The position numbers and the translations under genes are program-made. The notes beneath the pieces are model-generated. The model saw nothing but the letters and a program-made list of their open reading frames with translations. It had not been told where the DNA came from and ran no database searches. Source: Pyricularia pennisetigena (lineage: Eukaryota > Ascomycota > Sordariomycetes > Magnaporthales > Pyriculariaceae). Taken from it: a stretch of 64,000 bases of DNA. The DNA is taken from NCBI RefSeq assembly GCF_004337985.1, contig NC_043744.1, positions 188,730 through 252,729 on the forward strand, written 5' to 3'. Each line of letters opens with the position of its first letter. Positions within the stretch are counted from its first letter, which is position 1. Shown one piece after another: positions 11,220-21,969 of this stretch.

Positions 11220-12200
11220 TTGAATTCGACCAAATCGTTATTGCAAAAACTTTCCGTTTTATCCCAAAAATTAAAATGTTTACAGGCCGTAAGTTCGTTT
11301 TTACCCGGCCGGTATTTGAATTAAAAAAGGATGAGAATAATAAGCCTATAAAATATAAAGCTAGGTTTATTATTAGGGGTTTTCTACAGGTCGAAGGCCT
11401 AAATTATATCGAAACTTTTGCTAGCATTAGTATATCACCTACCTGGCGCATATTATTAGTTATAATTAATATATAGAATTGGGAAGTAGAACAAATCGAT
11501 TTTATCGGTGCGTTTTTAAATAATGATTTTACCGACGTACATATATATTTGCAAAATTCCAGACGGTTTTAACGAATGGGTAAAAAATTGTAACCTTATT
11601 ACCGCTAAAACTTTAATGGAAATGGGTTATAACCCGAAAGGACTGCAGGTTATACAGTTGGAAAAGGCGCTATATGGTTTGAAACAGGGTTTACAAGAAT
11701 GGTGAAACAAATTTAAAACCCCATTTTTTAAAGAAGCTTTTAAGCCATTAATTTTTAATCCCGCTGTTTTTTATAACGTTAAATCCAAATATTTTATCGT
11801 TATTTTCGTAAACGATTGCCTGCTAATAGGTCCTAAATTGCAATGTATTTAGGATTTAAAAACCCGTTTTAATAAGGTATACGCGTTGGAAGACAAGGGC
11901 CCTGCAACCTATTTTTTAGGCGTTTCAACTATAAAGGATAGGTTTAAACGCCTATTTTACCTCCATTAAAATCAGTATATAAAGCAAGTATTAGCAACGT
12001 TCGGATTAATTAATTGCAAACTTATATTTCTTCCCTTATAACCGGGTGTGTTAAAATATAGCGGAGGTAAAGCCGTAAATGCGTTGGAAGTTAAATTATT
12101 ATAACGTATTATCGGCACCTTTATGTATTTAATGTTATTAACGCGCCCGCATATCGGTTTTGCGGTTTAATGGTTTTCACGTTTTTTAATAAAAATTACT
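11220..12200 (+). pseudogene. Copia #1 reverse transcriptase
   Basis: Family landmarks in order are: YKARFIIRGFLQVEGLNYIE followed by TFASISISPTWRILL (family YKARLVARGFxQxxGxDYxETF), then a segment with GAFLNN and IPDGFNEW, then LEKALYGLKQGLQEW, and the active site FVND at 11805-11816 where the family has YVDD. The first Asp is Asn, as expected from RIP, and copia #2 has the same FVND. Multiple stops break the frame. Confidence 0.82.
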
Positions 12201-12329
12201 ACAATCCATTTAACGGCAGTTAAAAACTTATTACGTTATTTAGCTGGTATTAAATCTTTATTTATTTATTACAAAAATAAAGTACTTAAAGCCGAATTAC
12301 CACCCAATTTATTAATAAGGGGTTTTAAA

Positions 12330-12708
12330 GGTTTAAAATTACTGGGTTTTAGTAATAGCGATTTTTGCCGGGGTTAGGGAAAATTTAAAATCCATTTACG
12401 GATATTTGTATACCCTATTTGGGGGCTTTATAACGTGGAAATGCAAAAAAGTGAATATTATAGCTTTAAGCATTCCAGAAACCGAAACCGATGCTTTAAC
12501 GGAAGCCCTGCGTAAAGCAAAATGGTTTAAAAATTTATTTATAAAGATTGGATTACCTATAAAAGGCCATATTGTAATATTTGGAAATAATATAGGTTTT
12601 ATAGTTAACGCATATAACCCTACGCACCACCAACGTATTAAATATACGTTATTAAAATTTTATTGCGTACGGGAATTAATTATAAAAGGATTAGGGATTT
12701 TAAAATAG
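12330..12708 (+). pseudogene. Copia #1 RNase H
   Basis: 12406-12708 reads FGGFITWKCKKVNIIALSIPETETDALTEA, the family's isWxSkKQxxvalSsxEAEy, then a segment with GNNIGFIVNAYNPTHHQR, the family's DNxxaixlaxNPxxHxRxKHI. The Asp of DN is changed to Asn. It is the C-terminal domain of Pol. In copia #2 GypA #2 interrupts the same YNP|THHQR site. Confidence 0.8.
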
Positions 12709-13084
12709 CTGAAATTTAAACAAATGCCCGCTAATGGCCTAATAAAACCTTCAACGTTTCTAATTTATAAGGTCTTTTTAAAGCTTATAGGGCTTAAACC
12801 CCTAAAAATTTAATTTCTACTTATTGACCTTTAGGGTATTTAATTAATTCGTTAATTAATTCCCCATTATATATCCTTTATTTGCAAATATAGGATTTTT
12901 GTTAGCCTAATGCCGGCCGTATTACCCGAGTCTACCCTGTATAGGTTAATTAATAAGCAATTTATACCGACCTCATACCAGAAGTTGAATTAAAATTGAA
13001 AACGCTCGTGTTTTGGGCGATTTACGCATTCGAAATACCCTATATAATATGCCTAATTTGGATTATTACCAACGAACAGCCAAA

Positions 13085-13160
13085 TTAGCTACCTGGTTTA
13101 ATAATCAATTCTGTGGGTTAATATTATGCGAATCGGGGGTTCGAATCCGGGGGTTATTAC
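13085..13160 (+). other. tRNA-like A-box/B-box segment in copia 3' region
   Basis: The segment contains GGGTTCGAATCC, an exact Pol III B-box, about 50 bp after an A-box-like stretch. The best-preserved copy is in copia #3b (- strand, about 44757-44850), with TGGCCTAGTAGTT, CTGTAGATC and the B-box. The stems do not form a normal cloverleaf. It is present in all three copia copies that keep this region, so it is part of the element, probably tRNA-derived. Confidence 0.35.
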
Positions 13161-13343
13161 AATTTTGGGGGTTTTTTCCAATTCGGGGGTTCGTCCATTT
13201 CCGAGGTTATAAGTCGGTATAAAAGGTTTAATTATCCAGGGGGTTTATATCGGGAATTCGAATCGGGTTGGGACATAAGGGGGATTTTTTTTAAGGTTTT
13301 ATTTTTATGTACTTTTTTTTTCCGATTTTATGTAAATAATAGC

Positions 13344-13355
13344 AAAAAAAGGGGA
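13344..13355 (+). promoter_or_regulatory. Copia #1 polypurine tract
   Basis: AAAAAAAGGGGA lies immediately before the 3' LTR, the expected place for plus-strand priming. The equivalent in copia #3b (GAGAGGGG on the - strand, near 44608) supports it. Confidence 0.75.
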
Positions 13356-13909
13356 TGTTAGTTATATGCGTTATTTAGCATATAATGGGTCCACTTTTAT
13401 TTATATATAAACCATAATAAATAGTGCCGAAATGGGCCTGCTGAAATTGTTAAATTTTCTATCATATTTTGTATTTTGCAGGCATTGCGATTTAAAGTTA
13501 GCGAATGGGGTTTCACCCTGTACCGGGTTTAATACCCACCCTGTATTTACGAGTTAATTACCCTATACCGGATTGAAATTTTTACCAAATTAGCAAATTA
13601 ATGCGAACTTAGAAATGGTTTGTATGGAAATGAAGGTGTTTTTTCAACAACGTATACAAAATAATTTTTCGGAAAATCGTGTGCGGCACCGGAACCATTT
13701 GCGGGGTGCGGACCCCCATTTCGATGTCGGAGAGTATGTGAGGGAGATAAAGCGAAATTTCCCCCACCAATGAATCAAATTTATTAATCCCAAAATTAGT
13801 GAATTTAGTGTATATAAACCCTGTAATTACAGGCTTTTACACCGCAACTAGCACCACGCCGCACCTAGGCTAATGCCTAACCCCCTGTTAGCGACCTATA
13901 TTGTTAACA
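13356..13909 (+). repeat. Copia #1 3' LTR
   Basis: 554 bp, TGTTAG...TTAACA. It has more C-to-T changes than the 5' LTR in several places and fewer in others, so RIP hit the two independently. Confidence 0.92.
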
Positions 13910-13914
13910 AAGTC

Positions 13915-16716
13915 CATTCCTTTTAACGCCAGCATTTTACCTAATTCCGCCGAATTAATATTCCGGGTATCGTTTTCGGCGTGGATTATTAACCAAAAAA
14001 GGTAATTAATTGCCAAAAACTGCAGTAAGCGGATAAAACCCATATCAAAAAAAACCGAGGTTTGGCGGTTATTAGCTGCGGTATCCGTATAAATGGGAAT
14101 TTTAAATGGAACGGGACCAATATCGTCCGTATTTTCGCCCACGAATACGGTAACAACATTTTTAAAAATTACCTCGGCATTCGTTATAACGTTTTCGAAA
14201 CGGTGGTCAAATTGGAGCTTTTTAATAATAATATTATAGGGCGGAATACATTTACGGGGTTAAATAACTATACCGTTGGGCAAAATAAACCCGGTATCCA
14301 TACTTTTACGTACCGTAAATACGCCCGTATATTTATAAAATTATGAACAATTTTTCGTTTAGTATAATGGTAAAAATTATAAAATTTAAAATTCGAAGGT
14401 AAAATAGCCACTATTTCCAGCCCATCGATTCCAATTTTTACAAAAAAATTCTAATACTTTTATCAATATTAAAAACGACGAAATAACCACTATTTTCCCA
14501 AATATAATCGACCGTAAATATATTTTTTTAAAACAAACCTTTAAATCAGGCGAAAGGGATCGCAATTTTATCCCAAACCAAAGCACCAAAGCCAGTAATG
14601 TCCCTAATTTTGTTAATAATCGGTATAATAATGGCCATACCCCGATTAATGCAAAAAGTAAAACGAAATGCGCGGTATATTATCGATTCGCGGTAGCGGA
14701 GGTATTAAATTTCGTTTCCAATCATACGTTGAAAAAAAGTACCAAATAAAAGATATATAACCAAACGCCGGATATTTTTGGTGTTTTCGCCCGTGGAAAA
14801 ATCGGCTTTCCGACCGTTTTTGCGTTAACGGTTCCTAACAAAGTTATTTAATTTAAATAAATAAGTTAATATAACGAGAGTATAATAATTGTTACAAAAA
14901 ACATTTATTGGGTATTATTTTCAACATCGGAATTATCGTCGAAATTGTCGATGTCGGGGGGGCGCTGTCAAAAATGAAAATCGACAATTTGATTTATGCA
15001 ATATAAATTAAACACTTTTTCCGCGTTATGGATTTCGTCCAATTGCTTAATTTTTCGGATTAAAAATGCCGAATAAAATGTAATAATAACCGTGCCCGCA
15101 AATTTGGGATTAAACTTGCGGGTGGCGAATTTGGTTAAAATATCATAAAACTGCGCCTGGGTAAAAATAGCAACCGCTCGCGGGGTATCGGTAGCGCATA
15201 CTTTGGCTAAACTATAATAATATTTAACGTCGAAAATTGGGAAACTAGTTATTAAGTTTTTAAATATTTGCGAAATAAGGTTGGCCGGGACGAAAATTAA
15301 AATGGGAAAACATCCGTCGGTATTTCGGATAAATCGGTCGTATTAGCAACGGCTATACCATATATAAATCGCCGTAAAATAAATAATCGCTTTTCGTGTA
15401 ACCATTTTATTGGTTAATAACCAATTTTTAAAAGCTAACTGCTCCAATTTTAGTAAAATATGGGCATTTAAACCGAAAAAAAGTTAATTTAGCAAAAAAA
15501 GAATTGTAATAATAATCACAAAAATAGGGGCAGGATTGTAACAGTAATCACAAAAATAGGGGCAGAATTGTAACAATAATTTCAAAAATAGGGGCAAAAT
15601 TGTAACGACAATTATAATTATTAGGAATAATGCATATATAATTTACCAATTAATTAATAGGGTAATTAATTGCGACCAAAAAGAGCATTAGGCGTGTCCC
15701 AATCAAACCAAAAATATTTACCTTTAATTTTTTATATTTAAAAGCGATTTTATTGTCGGTATTTAGACCGTCGATAGGCAAAATGTTTTAAAAAAGGCGC
15801 AAGTTTTTTATAATAGCCTAAATCGCGTTTAAATCAAAAAAATACCCAGTCCAGGGATAATTTTTAATTAAAATGGAAAATTGCGCATAATATACCAAAA
15901 AACCGTTAAAATCTTTTCGCGGGCGTCCTCGAAAATTTCCTTTTTTGCGCGGTCCATATTACCAATCGATCGGCGATAATGGATCGGGTTTATATAAAAT
16001 TAGAAAAATCGTTTTATTGGTCGTCGCTAAAACATTTGGGATAAAATTCGGTAATTTTTGTTTTAGGTTTGGTAAAAATGGGACGATGGAACCGCCCCTC
16101 GTCGTACAAATTGTTAAAAATACCTTCAAATACTAACAAATTTAATAAATGCACTTACATTTAATTTACACGTTTTTTTTCTTTTTTAACCGTCCGAGCT
16201 TAATAGGCTTAAAACAGGACCAAATATCGATAGCAAATATTATTATCGTCCTATTGTAGCAGGCGCGGTTAAAACCAAATAAATTGGCGACGTCGATAAT
16301 TTGGTCGGTTCGCGAACGGGTAACCAAACGATACCAAAATTGCATTAAATACAAATTATTTAAAACGATAACGTTATCGGCGATAGCGTTATAATCGGCG
16401 ATAGCAAACAGGGTGGAGGATTATTCGATATCAAATTTAAAGGGGCTGCGGCAATTTCCCCCAAAATCGCTAAAACCTTTTTTATTTTTAATAACGATTT
16501 TCCCCTACCGTCGAAAAACAAAATAAAAGAAATGGTAACCAATTTTAAACCAATCGTCGATATGGTAACCGCTATATATATATATATATAATCCAAAATT
16601 AACGGTTTTAAACCTTAAATCGCCGCTTTTAAAATCAGGTGCGGTGGTTATTATCCGCAAATAAATTAATATCGTGGCGAAAATCGTAAGACTTATAACC
16701 GGTTTAAATTTGTTTG
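13915..16716 (-). pseudogene. SNF2-type helicase gene, middle part
   Basis: The - strand continues the SNF2-like frame upstream of copia #1. At 14142-13915 it reads IYTDTAANNRQTSVFFDMGF and NSAELGKMLALKGMDF, which joins exactly to 6255. At 15960-15680 it has a KGNFRGRPRKDFNGFL stretch. At 16500-16170 it has a frame ending in KLGRLKKKKNV. I could not locate a clear Walker A or DExH motif, so the N-terminal ATPase lobe is unproven here. The gene is cut again at 16716 by GypA #1 (TSD GTTTG). Stops fit RIP of CAA, CAG and TGG codons. Confidence 0.5.
15503..15610. repeat. 32-bp tandem repeat, about 3.3 copies
   Basis: Units starting ATTGTAA at 15503, 15535, 15567 and 15599 share CAAAAATAGGGGCA and a half-dyad GTAACAAT. 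The period is exactly 32 bp. The unit contains half of the palindromic motif seen at 5809. It lies in a poorly coding part of the SNF2-like gene, perhaps an intron. Confidence 0.8.
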
Positions 16717-16904
16717 TGTTATGGATTCGTGCCTAAGGCACGTATCACGTGATAAGATACAAGAGCGGGTCAGGGATAATATATAAGGGGAAGGACATTA
16801 CCACGACCCGGACATGCACCTTTTCCTCCCTTCTCCCCCAGCGTTAGTAATAATACCAACAAGGATATTTAACGGTCCCAAGGCCGTTAATATACTTTAT
16901 AATA
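16717..16904 (+). repeat. GypA #1 5' LTR
   Basis: 188 bp, TGTTATGGATTCG...CTTTATAATA, with a TATA-like ATATATAAGG at about 16781-16790. Confidence 0.92.
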
Positions 16905-16905
16905 T

Positions 16906-16914
16906 TTACTAACG
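16906..16914 (+). promoter_or_regulatory. GypA #1 candidate self-priming site
   Basis: TTACTAACG, two bases after the LTR, is the exact complement of CGTTAGTAA at 16842-16850 inside the LTR, downstream of the TATA-like box. This is the arrangement used by self-primed chromoviruses such as Tf1. No tRNA 3' end matches by eye. Confidence 0.45.
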
Positions 16915-16933
16915 TTTAAATTTAAATACGATA

Positions 16934-17662
16934 ATGGCCAACCCAAGGCCAGGCGCGGGAGGGGAAATTTACGACCTTTACCAAAATTTGGTCGCGAGTA
17001 TCGCGATGTTGGAGGAGCGCATCGTTTAAATGCAATTATATTCCTTAAACGTAGGCGCGATCGCGCAAGAATAACGCCCTAAAAGGAAACCTTTACGTAA
17101 CCCCCCATTATACGACGGCGCACCGGCTGCGTTCACAGTTTGGAAATAAGCTATTTCGTACAAATTAGTACGCGACGCGGAATTTGTCGGGAACTAGCGC
17201 GACCAATTCGAATACGTATGGTTTAGCTTTATTATTATAATATAGGATGTCGTCCGTTCCTTTTACGAGGTAAGGGGTACGGGAGGGGAGTATAACCACG
17301 AGGATTTTATCGAATATTTGGGACGCACGTACGACGACCTTTATAAAAAGGCCCAAACCCTCGCCGAATTGGAGGTATTCCGAATGCGATACGGCGAATC
17401 GTTCGCACATTTCTTTACCAAATTCGAACGCCTCTTTACTGCGGCCGGGGGTTTCGAATGGTTAGACGAAATACGGGCCAATTATTTGCGTTTCCGGGTC
17501 GCTAACCGGATAAAGGAGGCGTCGGTAGGAAGGGGTATCGCTTCCGATTCCTACCACGGATTTATCGCTATATACCGCTATATTGCCCAGGATTTGGAGG
17601 CCATCGATTTGGATAAACGTTTCGGCCAAAAACGGAACGCCCCCCTCCCAAATTCCTTATAA
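16934..17662 (+). pseudogene. gag: GypA #1 gag
   Basis: The ATG at 16934 opens MANPRPGAGGEIYDLYQNLV with a coiled-coil-like helix. Then LYDGAPAAFTVWK and, at 17318-17660, GRTYDDLYKKAQTLAELEVF and MRYGESFAHFFTKFERLF, the retrotransposon gag core fold. A few stops fit RIP. The region 17709-18024 adds a Pro/Arg/Lys-rich C-terminal part, ending TPINIDRKR. No CCHC knuckle is seen. Confidence 0.78.
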
Positions 17663-17708
17663 TTAGGTTTAAAGGATATAATAATAACGGGCGTGTCAAC
17701 GATAGGGG

Positions 17709-18024
17709 TTGGCCGAAGCCGTTATAACGTTGGTAAAAAGCGAGGAGGGCGCCGATTGGATGGAAATAAAGGGAAAAATAGGGCCCTATGGGTATCCGTT
17801 TAAAAATTCCAACGACGCCGTGAAACGGGGGCCTGCCTCCGTTGCGGGTCCGCCTCCTATTACGCCCAAAATTGCCAGTTCGCACCGGTTATACGTCCGA
17901 CGCCAAACGACCCCGAGGAGGGAAAAGATTAACCCTGGGCCACAGTTTTAGCCCAGGGGAAGGCCGACGCGACGGGCCCGGACCACCCCATAATACGCCA
18001 ATAAATATAGATCGGAAAAGGTAG
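17709..18024 (+). pseudogene. GypA #1 gag C-terminal basic region
   Basis: Two overlapping frames (17709-17951 and 17842-18024) indicate a frame change. The second is Arg/Lys/Gly-rich (KRPRGGKRLTLGHSFSPGEG), as expected for a nucleocapsid tail. The sister copy at 60508-60229 (- strand) keeps the same frame with G-to-R/E, S-to-N and P-to-L changes, all RIP-type. Confidence 0.6.
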
Positions 18025-18099
18025 TTAAAAAAAATACAAATTATAATAAATGGGCGACCATTTTTTATCCCGGTTTTAGCTAATTTAACGAAATTTATT

Positions 18100-18420
18100 A
18101 TTGCATAAATGGATTCCGGGTGCGAATGCTACGCGGTTATAAACAAAAATTGTACCGAAAAATTGGGAATAATAAGGGTCTTTTTACCATAAGTCCGCCG
18201 GTTGGGCACGGTAACGGGACGAATACGAACCGATATACGGGAAATGGGTAATTGCGACGTGGATATCGACGGTTGGTCCGCGCCGATATCCTTTTATATA
18301 ATTCCGGGATTAGCGCAGGACCTATTCCTGGGATTCCTTTGGATAACCTACCGGAAAGTGGTATTTAACTTAAACCAGGGAGGGTTGAAAATAGGGTCCG
18401 TTAAGGGGTTATTCGTGTAG
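18100..18420 (+). pseudogene. GypA #1 aspartic protease
   Basis: The frame reads MDSGCECYAVINKNCTEKLG, with the DSG active site, then IPGLAQDLFLGFLWI, corresponding to the ILG.pWL end of gypsy proteases. The frame runs on to FV-stop at 18420. The copy at 60118-59900 matches. Confidence 0.7.
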
Positions 18421-18456
18421 GAGCTATTCCTGCGTCCGAAAAGCGGGAAACCCACG

Positions 18457-19584
18457 GTGGTTATGGGCAACGTATTCCTGGCCGCGGCCCGAAAAGCAAA
18501 AAGAAATACGAGCGAACAAATGGAATTCGCCTCTATTTCGTTACGAAATATAACCCGGGTCCTAGCCTTAACGGCGGTAAATAAGGGCGACGCAGGGCCC
18601 CCGGCGACGTTACCCGCAAAATTAAAAGGTTTCGAGGACCTATTTAACGACGGTAAAGCTTCGGTTTTACCCCCGTATAGGGGCGAATTGGACTATTATA
18701 TCCGGATCCAAAAGGATAGCGACGGTAAATCCCCGCCGTTATTATGGGGCCGGTTATACCATATACCGCGCGATTAATTGTTGGAATTGCGGCGACAAAT
18801 AATCGATATAATGGACAAAAGATGGATCCGAGTAAGCGCGTCGTTAGCCGCAGCCCCGGTTTTAATAATCCGGAAAGCTTTTAAAAGATGGCGTTTATGC
18901 GTCGATTATAAGGTATTGAACGCTATTACAATACAGGACCGGTACCTTTTACCATTAATTAAAAAAACATTCCGCTTTTTATCCGGAGCAAAATGGTTTA
19001 TTAAAGTAAACGTGCGCGCAATTTTCCATAAATTACGCGTAACCGAGGGGGATGAATATTTTACAGTTTTTCGCACAAAATTTGGATTGTTCGAATAGTT
19101 GGTGTACCTATTCGGATTAGCGGGCGCCCCGGCCACGTTTTAGCGATATATTAACGGCGTTTTCGGGAATATATTGGACGATTACATATTAATATATTTG
19201 GACGATATTTTAATATATACGTCCGGTTCCAAAACGGACTATTGGCGGAAGGTTACCCACATTTTGGGAAAATTGAAAAAGGCGGGTTTAAGTTTAAACT
19301 TCGATAAAAACGCGTTCGCGGTTATTTCCGTTAAATATTTGGGGTTTATTATATACGCTAATATAGGCGTGGAAACCGATCCGGAAAAATTACGCGCGAT
19401 CCGGGAATGGGAAACCCCGACGAGGTTACGAAAACTGCGCGGTTTCCTAGGATTCGCAAATTTTTACCGGGATTTTATAAACGGGTATTTGGGTTTGACG
19501 GCGCCTTTACTTCGATTTACTAAAAAAGGAATACCGTTTAAATGGATACCGGAGGAGGACGCTGTTTTCGAAATATTTAAATAA
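18457..19584 (+). pseudogene. GypA #1 reverse transcriptase
   Basis: Landmarks in order are: KAFKRWRLCVDYKVLNAITI, then WFIKVNVRAIFHKLRV (family FxxLDLrxAfHqIrI; the Asp is Asn), then a FGLAGAPATF-type segment, and the active site YLDD intact at 19195-19206 in [13 protein letters not shown]. Then VKYLGFIIYA and LRGFLGFANFYRDFI, the connection to RNase H. RIP stops fall at 18777, 19099 and 19141. The upstream part (18457-18777) links protease to RT. Confidence 0.88.
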
Positions 19585-19599
19585 ACATTTTTACAGGCG

Positions 19600-20007
19600 C
19601 TAATACTGGCCCAATGGAGCGACGAAGCGGAAACGAAAGTAAAAACGGACTATTTCGGCGCAGCCATCGGGGGGGTATTGGTACAAAAGGGGAAGGACGG
19701 GTTATGGAAACCGGTAATATTCCATTCCGTTAAATTAACGACGGCCCAGCGCAATTATACCATCCACGATAAGGAATTGCTCGCGGTCGTCCATTATTTA
19801 CAAATATGGGAAACGGAATTACGCAATATCCGTTTTCCCTTTACCATTTTCACGGATTATAAAACGTTCGAATATTTTACGAAACCGAGGGTGGTATCGG
19901 AACGGCAAATGCGGTGGGCCGAAATCTTATCCAAATTTAATTACGTTTTAAAATACCGACCAGGGAAATACGCGACAATCCCCGACGCGTTATCGAAACG
20001 GGAGTAG
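19600..20007 (+). pseudogene. GypA #1 RNase H
   Basis: The frame reads VKTDYFGAAIGGVLVQKGKD (family etDASdxAiGavLxQ; the key Ala is lost), KLTTAQRNYTIHDKELLAVV, FTIFTDYKTFEYFTK and RMRW.EILSKFNYVLKYRPG ending with IPDALSKRE. This is the standard gypsy RNase H end. Confidence 0.85.
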
Positions 20008-20220
20008 GACGAAACCAGCGAAAAAAAACGAGCGATAATATTACGCCCAATACCCAGCAAAACCACAATCGGCATTTTTTAAACATTACCACAAAATATA
20101 TTACCGGCGGTCCCGGAAGGAATATTTATTTTCCAGCAACTTTATATAGCAGAATTTTGGAACGAGGTAATGGAAAAAAACCCAATATACGCCCGTAAAT
20201 ATAACGCGGTTTAACAGGAT

Positions 20221-21140
20221 ATGAAACGATTCCCACCCGAAGCCGAAACGACAGCACAAATAACGGATTATTTAATAAACGCCTCCGGTACGCTATTATA
20301 CAAAAACCGCTTTTGGTTACCTAATTGGGAACCTTTAACCACGGCAATTTTGCAACGAACCTACGAATCCCCAATAATTGGCCATTACGGTAAAGATAAC
20401 ACATTTACGATCCTGGTTCGAAATTACCATTGGGACGGGATGGCCGAGCATATCCGACGATTTGTACGCAATTGCGATATATACCGCAGGATAAAACCAT
20501 CGAAGCGACGCAAATAAGGGCTGTTACAACCCTTACCAATACCGGACAAATTTTGGAAACAAATTTCCATCGATTTTATAACGGATTTCCCAGGTAATAA
20601 TGCGGACGCGCCGCGTTATATAATGGTTATAATTAATAGGTTTTCCAAATATATCCAATTAAAAGCGATGGATTCGATAAAAGCCGAAATTTGCGCCGCG
20701 AAATTCGTTTCCACCTGGTGGCGGTTTAGGGGCTTTTTTGACGCGATTATATCGGACCGGGGGTCGGATTGGGTAGGGGGTTTTTGGTCGGAATTGTACC
20801 GACAAGTAGGAATTTCACAATTATTATTAACGTTTTACCACCCAAAAACGGACGGGGGTACGGAACGGATTAATTAAAAAGTGCAGCATTACCTAAAGGC
20901 TTTCGTGGTATTCGACTAAGCAAATTGGTCCGGACATTTACCGGCTGTTTAATTAACGCTAAATAACAGGAATTCGTTAACCACGGGAATTAGTCCTAAC
21001 AGGCTATTATTAGGATACGAGGTAAACGCGGTCCCGGTAGTATAGGTAAACGGACGACCGGGTTCCACGCCCAAAGGTCGCGCGAGTTTGTTTTTACAGC
21101 ATTTTAAAAACGGTACAAACGTGGCCTACGCCGTTATGGT
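20221..21140 (+). pseudogene. GypA #1 integrase
   Basis: The zinc-binding domain covers GHYGKDNTFTILVRNYHWDG...RNCDIYRRIK (H-H-C-C type, one Cys kept in CDIYRR). The core has ISIDFITDFPG (Asp), DAIISDRGSDWVGGFW (Asp) and KTDGGTERIN (Glu), so the DDE triad is intact in this copy. A stop follows at 20877. The same triad Glu is seen in copy #2 near 57400. Confidence 0.87.
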
Positions 21141-21294
21141 TTATATATAGCAACGCCAAAAAGAAGACGCGAATAAAATACGGAGACCGGCGGACCGCTT
21201 TAAAATAGGGGATAAAATTTTTTTCAACCTACGGAACGTTAAAACTAATCGCCCGAGTAAAAAGCTTGATTTCGTAGCGAATAAATACACGGTC

Positions 21295-21675
21295 GTGGCG
21301 ATTTTTACACCATTAACAATTACGTTAAACGTCCCGAAAGGAATCCACCCCATTTTTTACGTGGAACTAATTGAAAAGGCCGCGGACGACTTATTACCGT
21401 CCCAGATTCGTACCGATATTAAACCCGGCCCGTTATTAATCTTATCCGATTTAAATAACGAAACCGCGGAGGAGTGGGTGGTGGAGGAGATCCTGGCCGC
21501 GAAAAACGCAATGGGGAAAAGACGCAAACGCAAAGTTTTGGTAAAATGGAAAAGGTACGATAAACCCATATGGGAGGATTTGGTAGCAGTGGAAAATATA
21601 CGGGTATTGGACGAATTCGAAGCAAAATGGGGGCCGGCCCAAACAAATAATAGCCCAATATCGAAACGACGTTAA
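21295..21675 (+). pseudogene. GypA #1 integrase C-terminus with chromodomain
   Basis: HPIFYVELIEKAADD is the end of the integrase C-terminal barrel. EEWVVEEILAAKNAMGKRRK, then VLVKWKRYDKPIWED and NIRVLDEFEAKW form a chromodomain: ...VEeIL..R...g...YlVKWkGY....TWE. The aromatic Tyr of YLVKW is not present. Chromodomains steer these elements to modified histones. The frame is open over 126 codons with no RIP stop. Confidence 0.85.
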
Positions 21676-21969
21676 TAATTAAAAGTCCAGCCGGACCAGG
21701 GACCTGCTACAATTAATTAAAAGGTCGACGATTCCCCGGAAAAAAGGCGACGCGGTAAACCCAAAATTAATATTAATTTAACCAAACGCACGGTAAAAAA
21801 AATACGCAGAATTAGACCTTTTACCGGGGCGAAATGCAACGAAGACAAACCGACGACCATATAACCCGCGCCCATTTTTGGGGCGACGTAACCGCATCCC
21901 ACCCACCCAACCCTCGAATTAAACTAATATATATAAAACGAAACGATAACCTTGCGCGGCGATAAAATA

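Larger units (their letters stand above)
6256..13909 (+). mobile_element. Copia #1, full-length Ty1/copia retrotransposon
   Basis: Two 554-bp LTRs (6256-6809, 13356-13909) flank a copia-type order gag, protease, integrase, RT, RNase H. The 3' LTR starts TGTTA and both end TTAACA. The target duplication is AAATC (6251-6255) and AAGTC (13910-13914), differing by one RIP-type change. The element lies inside the SNF2-like gene. 6824-7606 is an untranslated leader with no open frame. All genes carry many stops, so the element is dead. Related copies are copia #2 (47615-62180), #3a (31752-37084) and #3b (44581-45940). Confidence 0.93.

Noticed and set aside
16570..16592. TA dinucleotide run
   Set aside because: A simple AT microsatellite in RIP-altered sequence; no sign of function.
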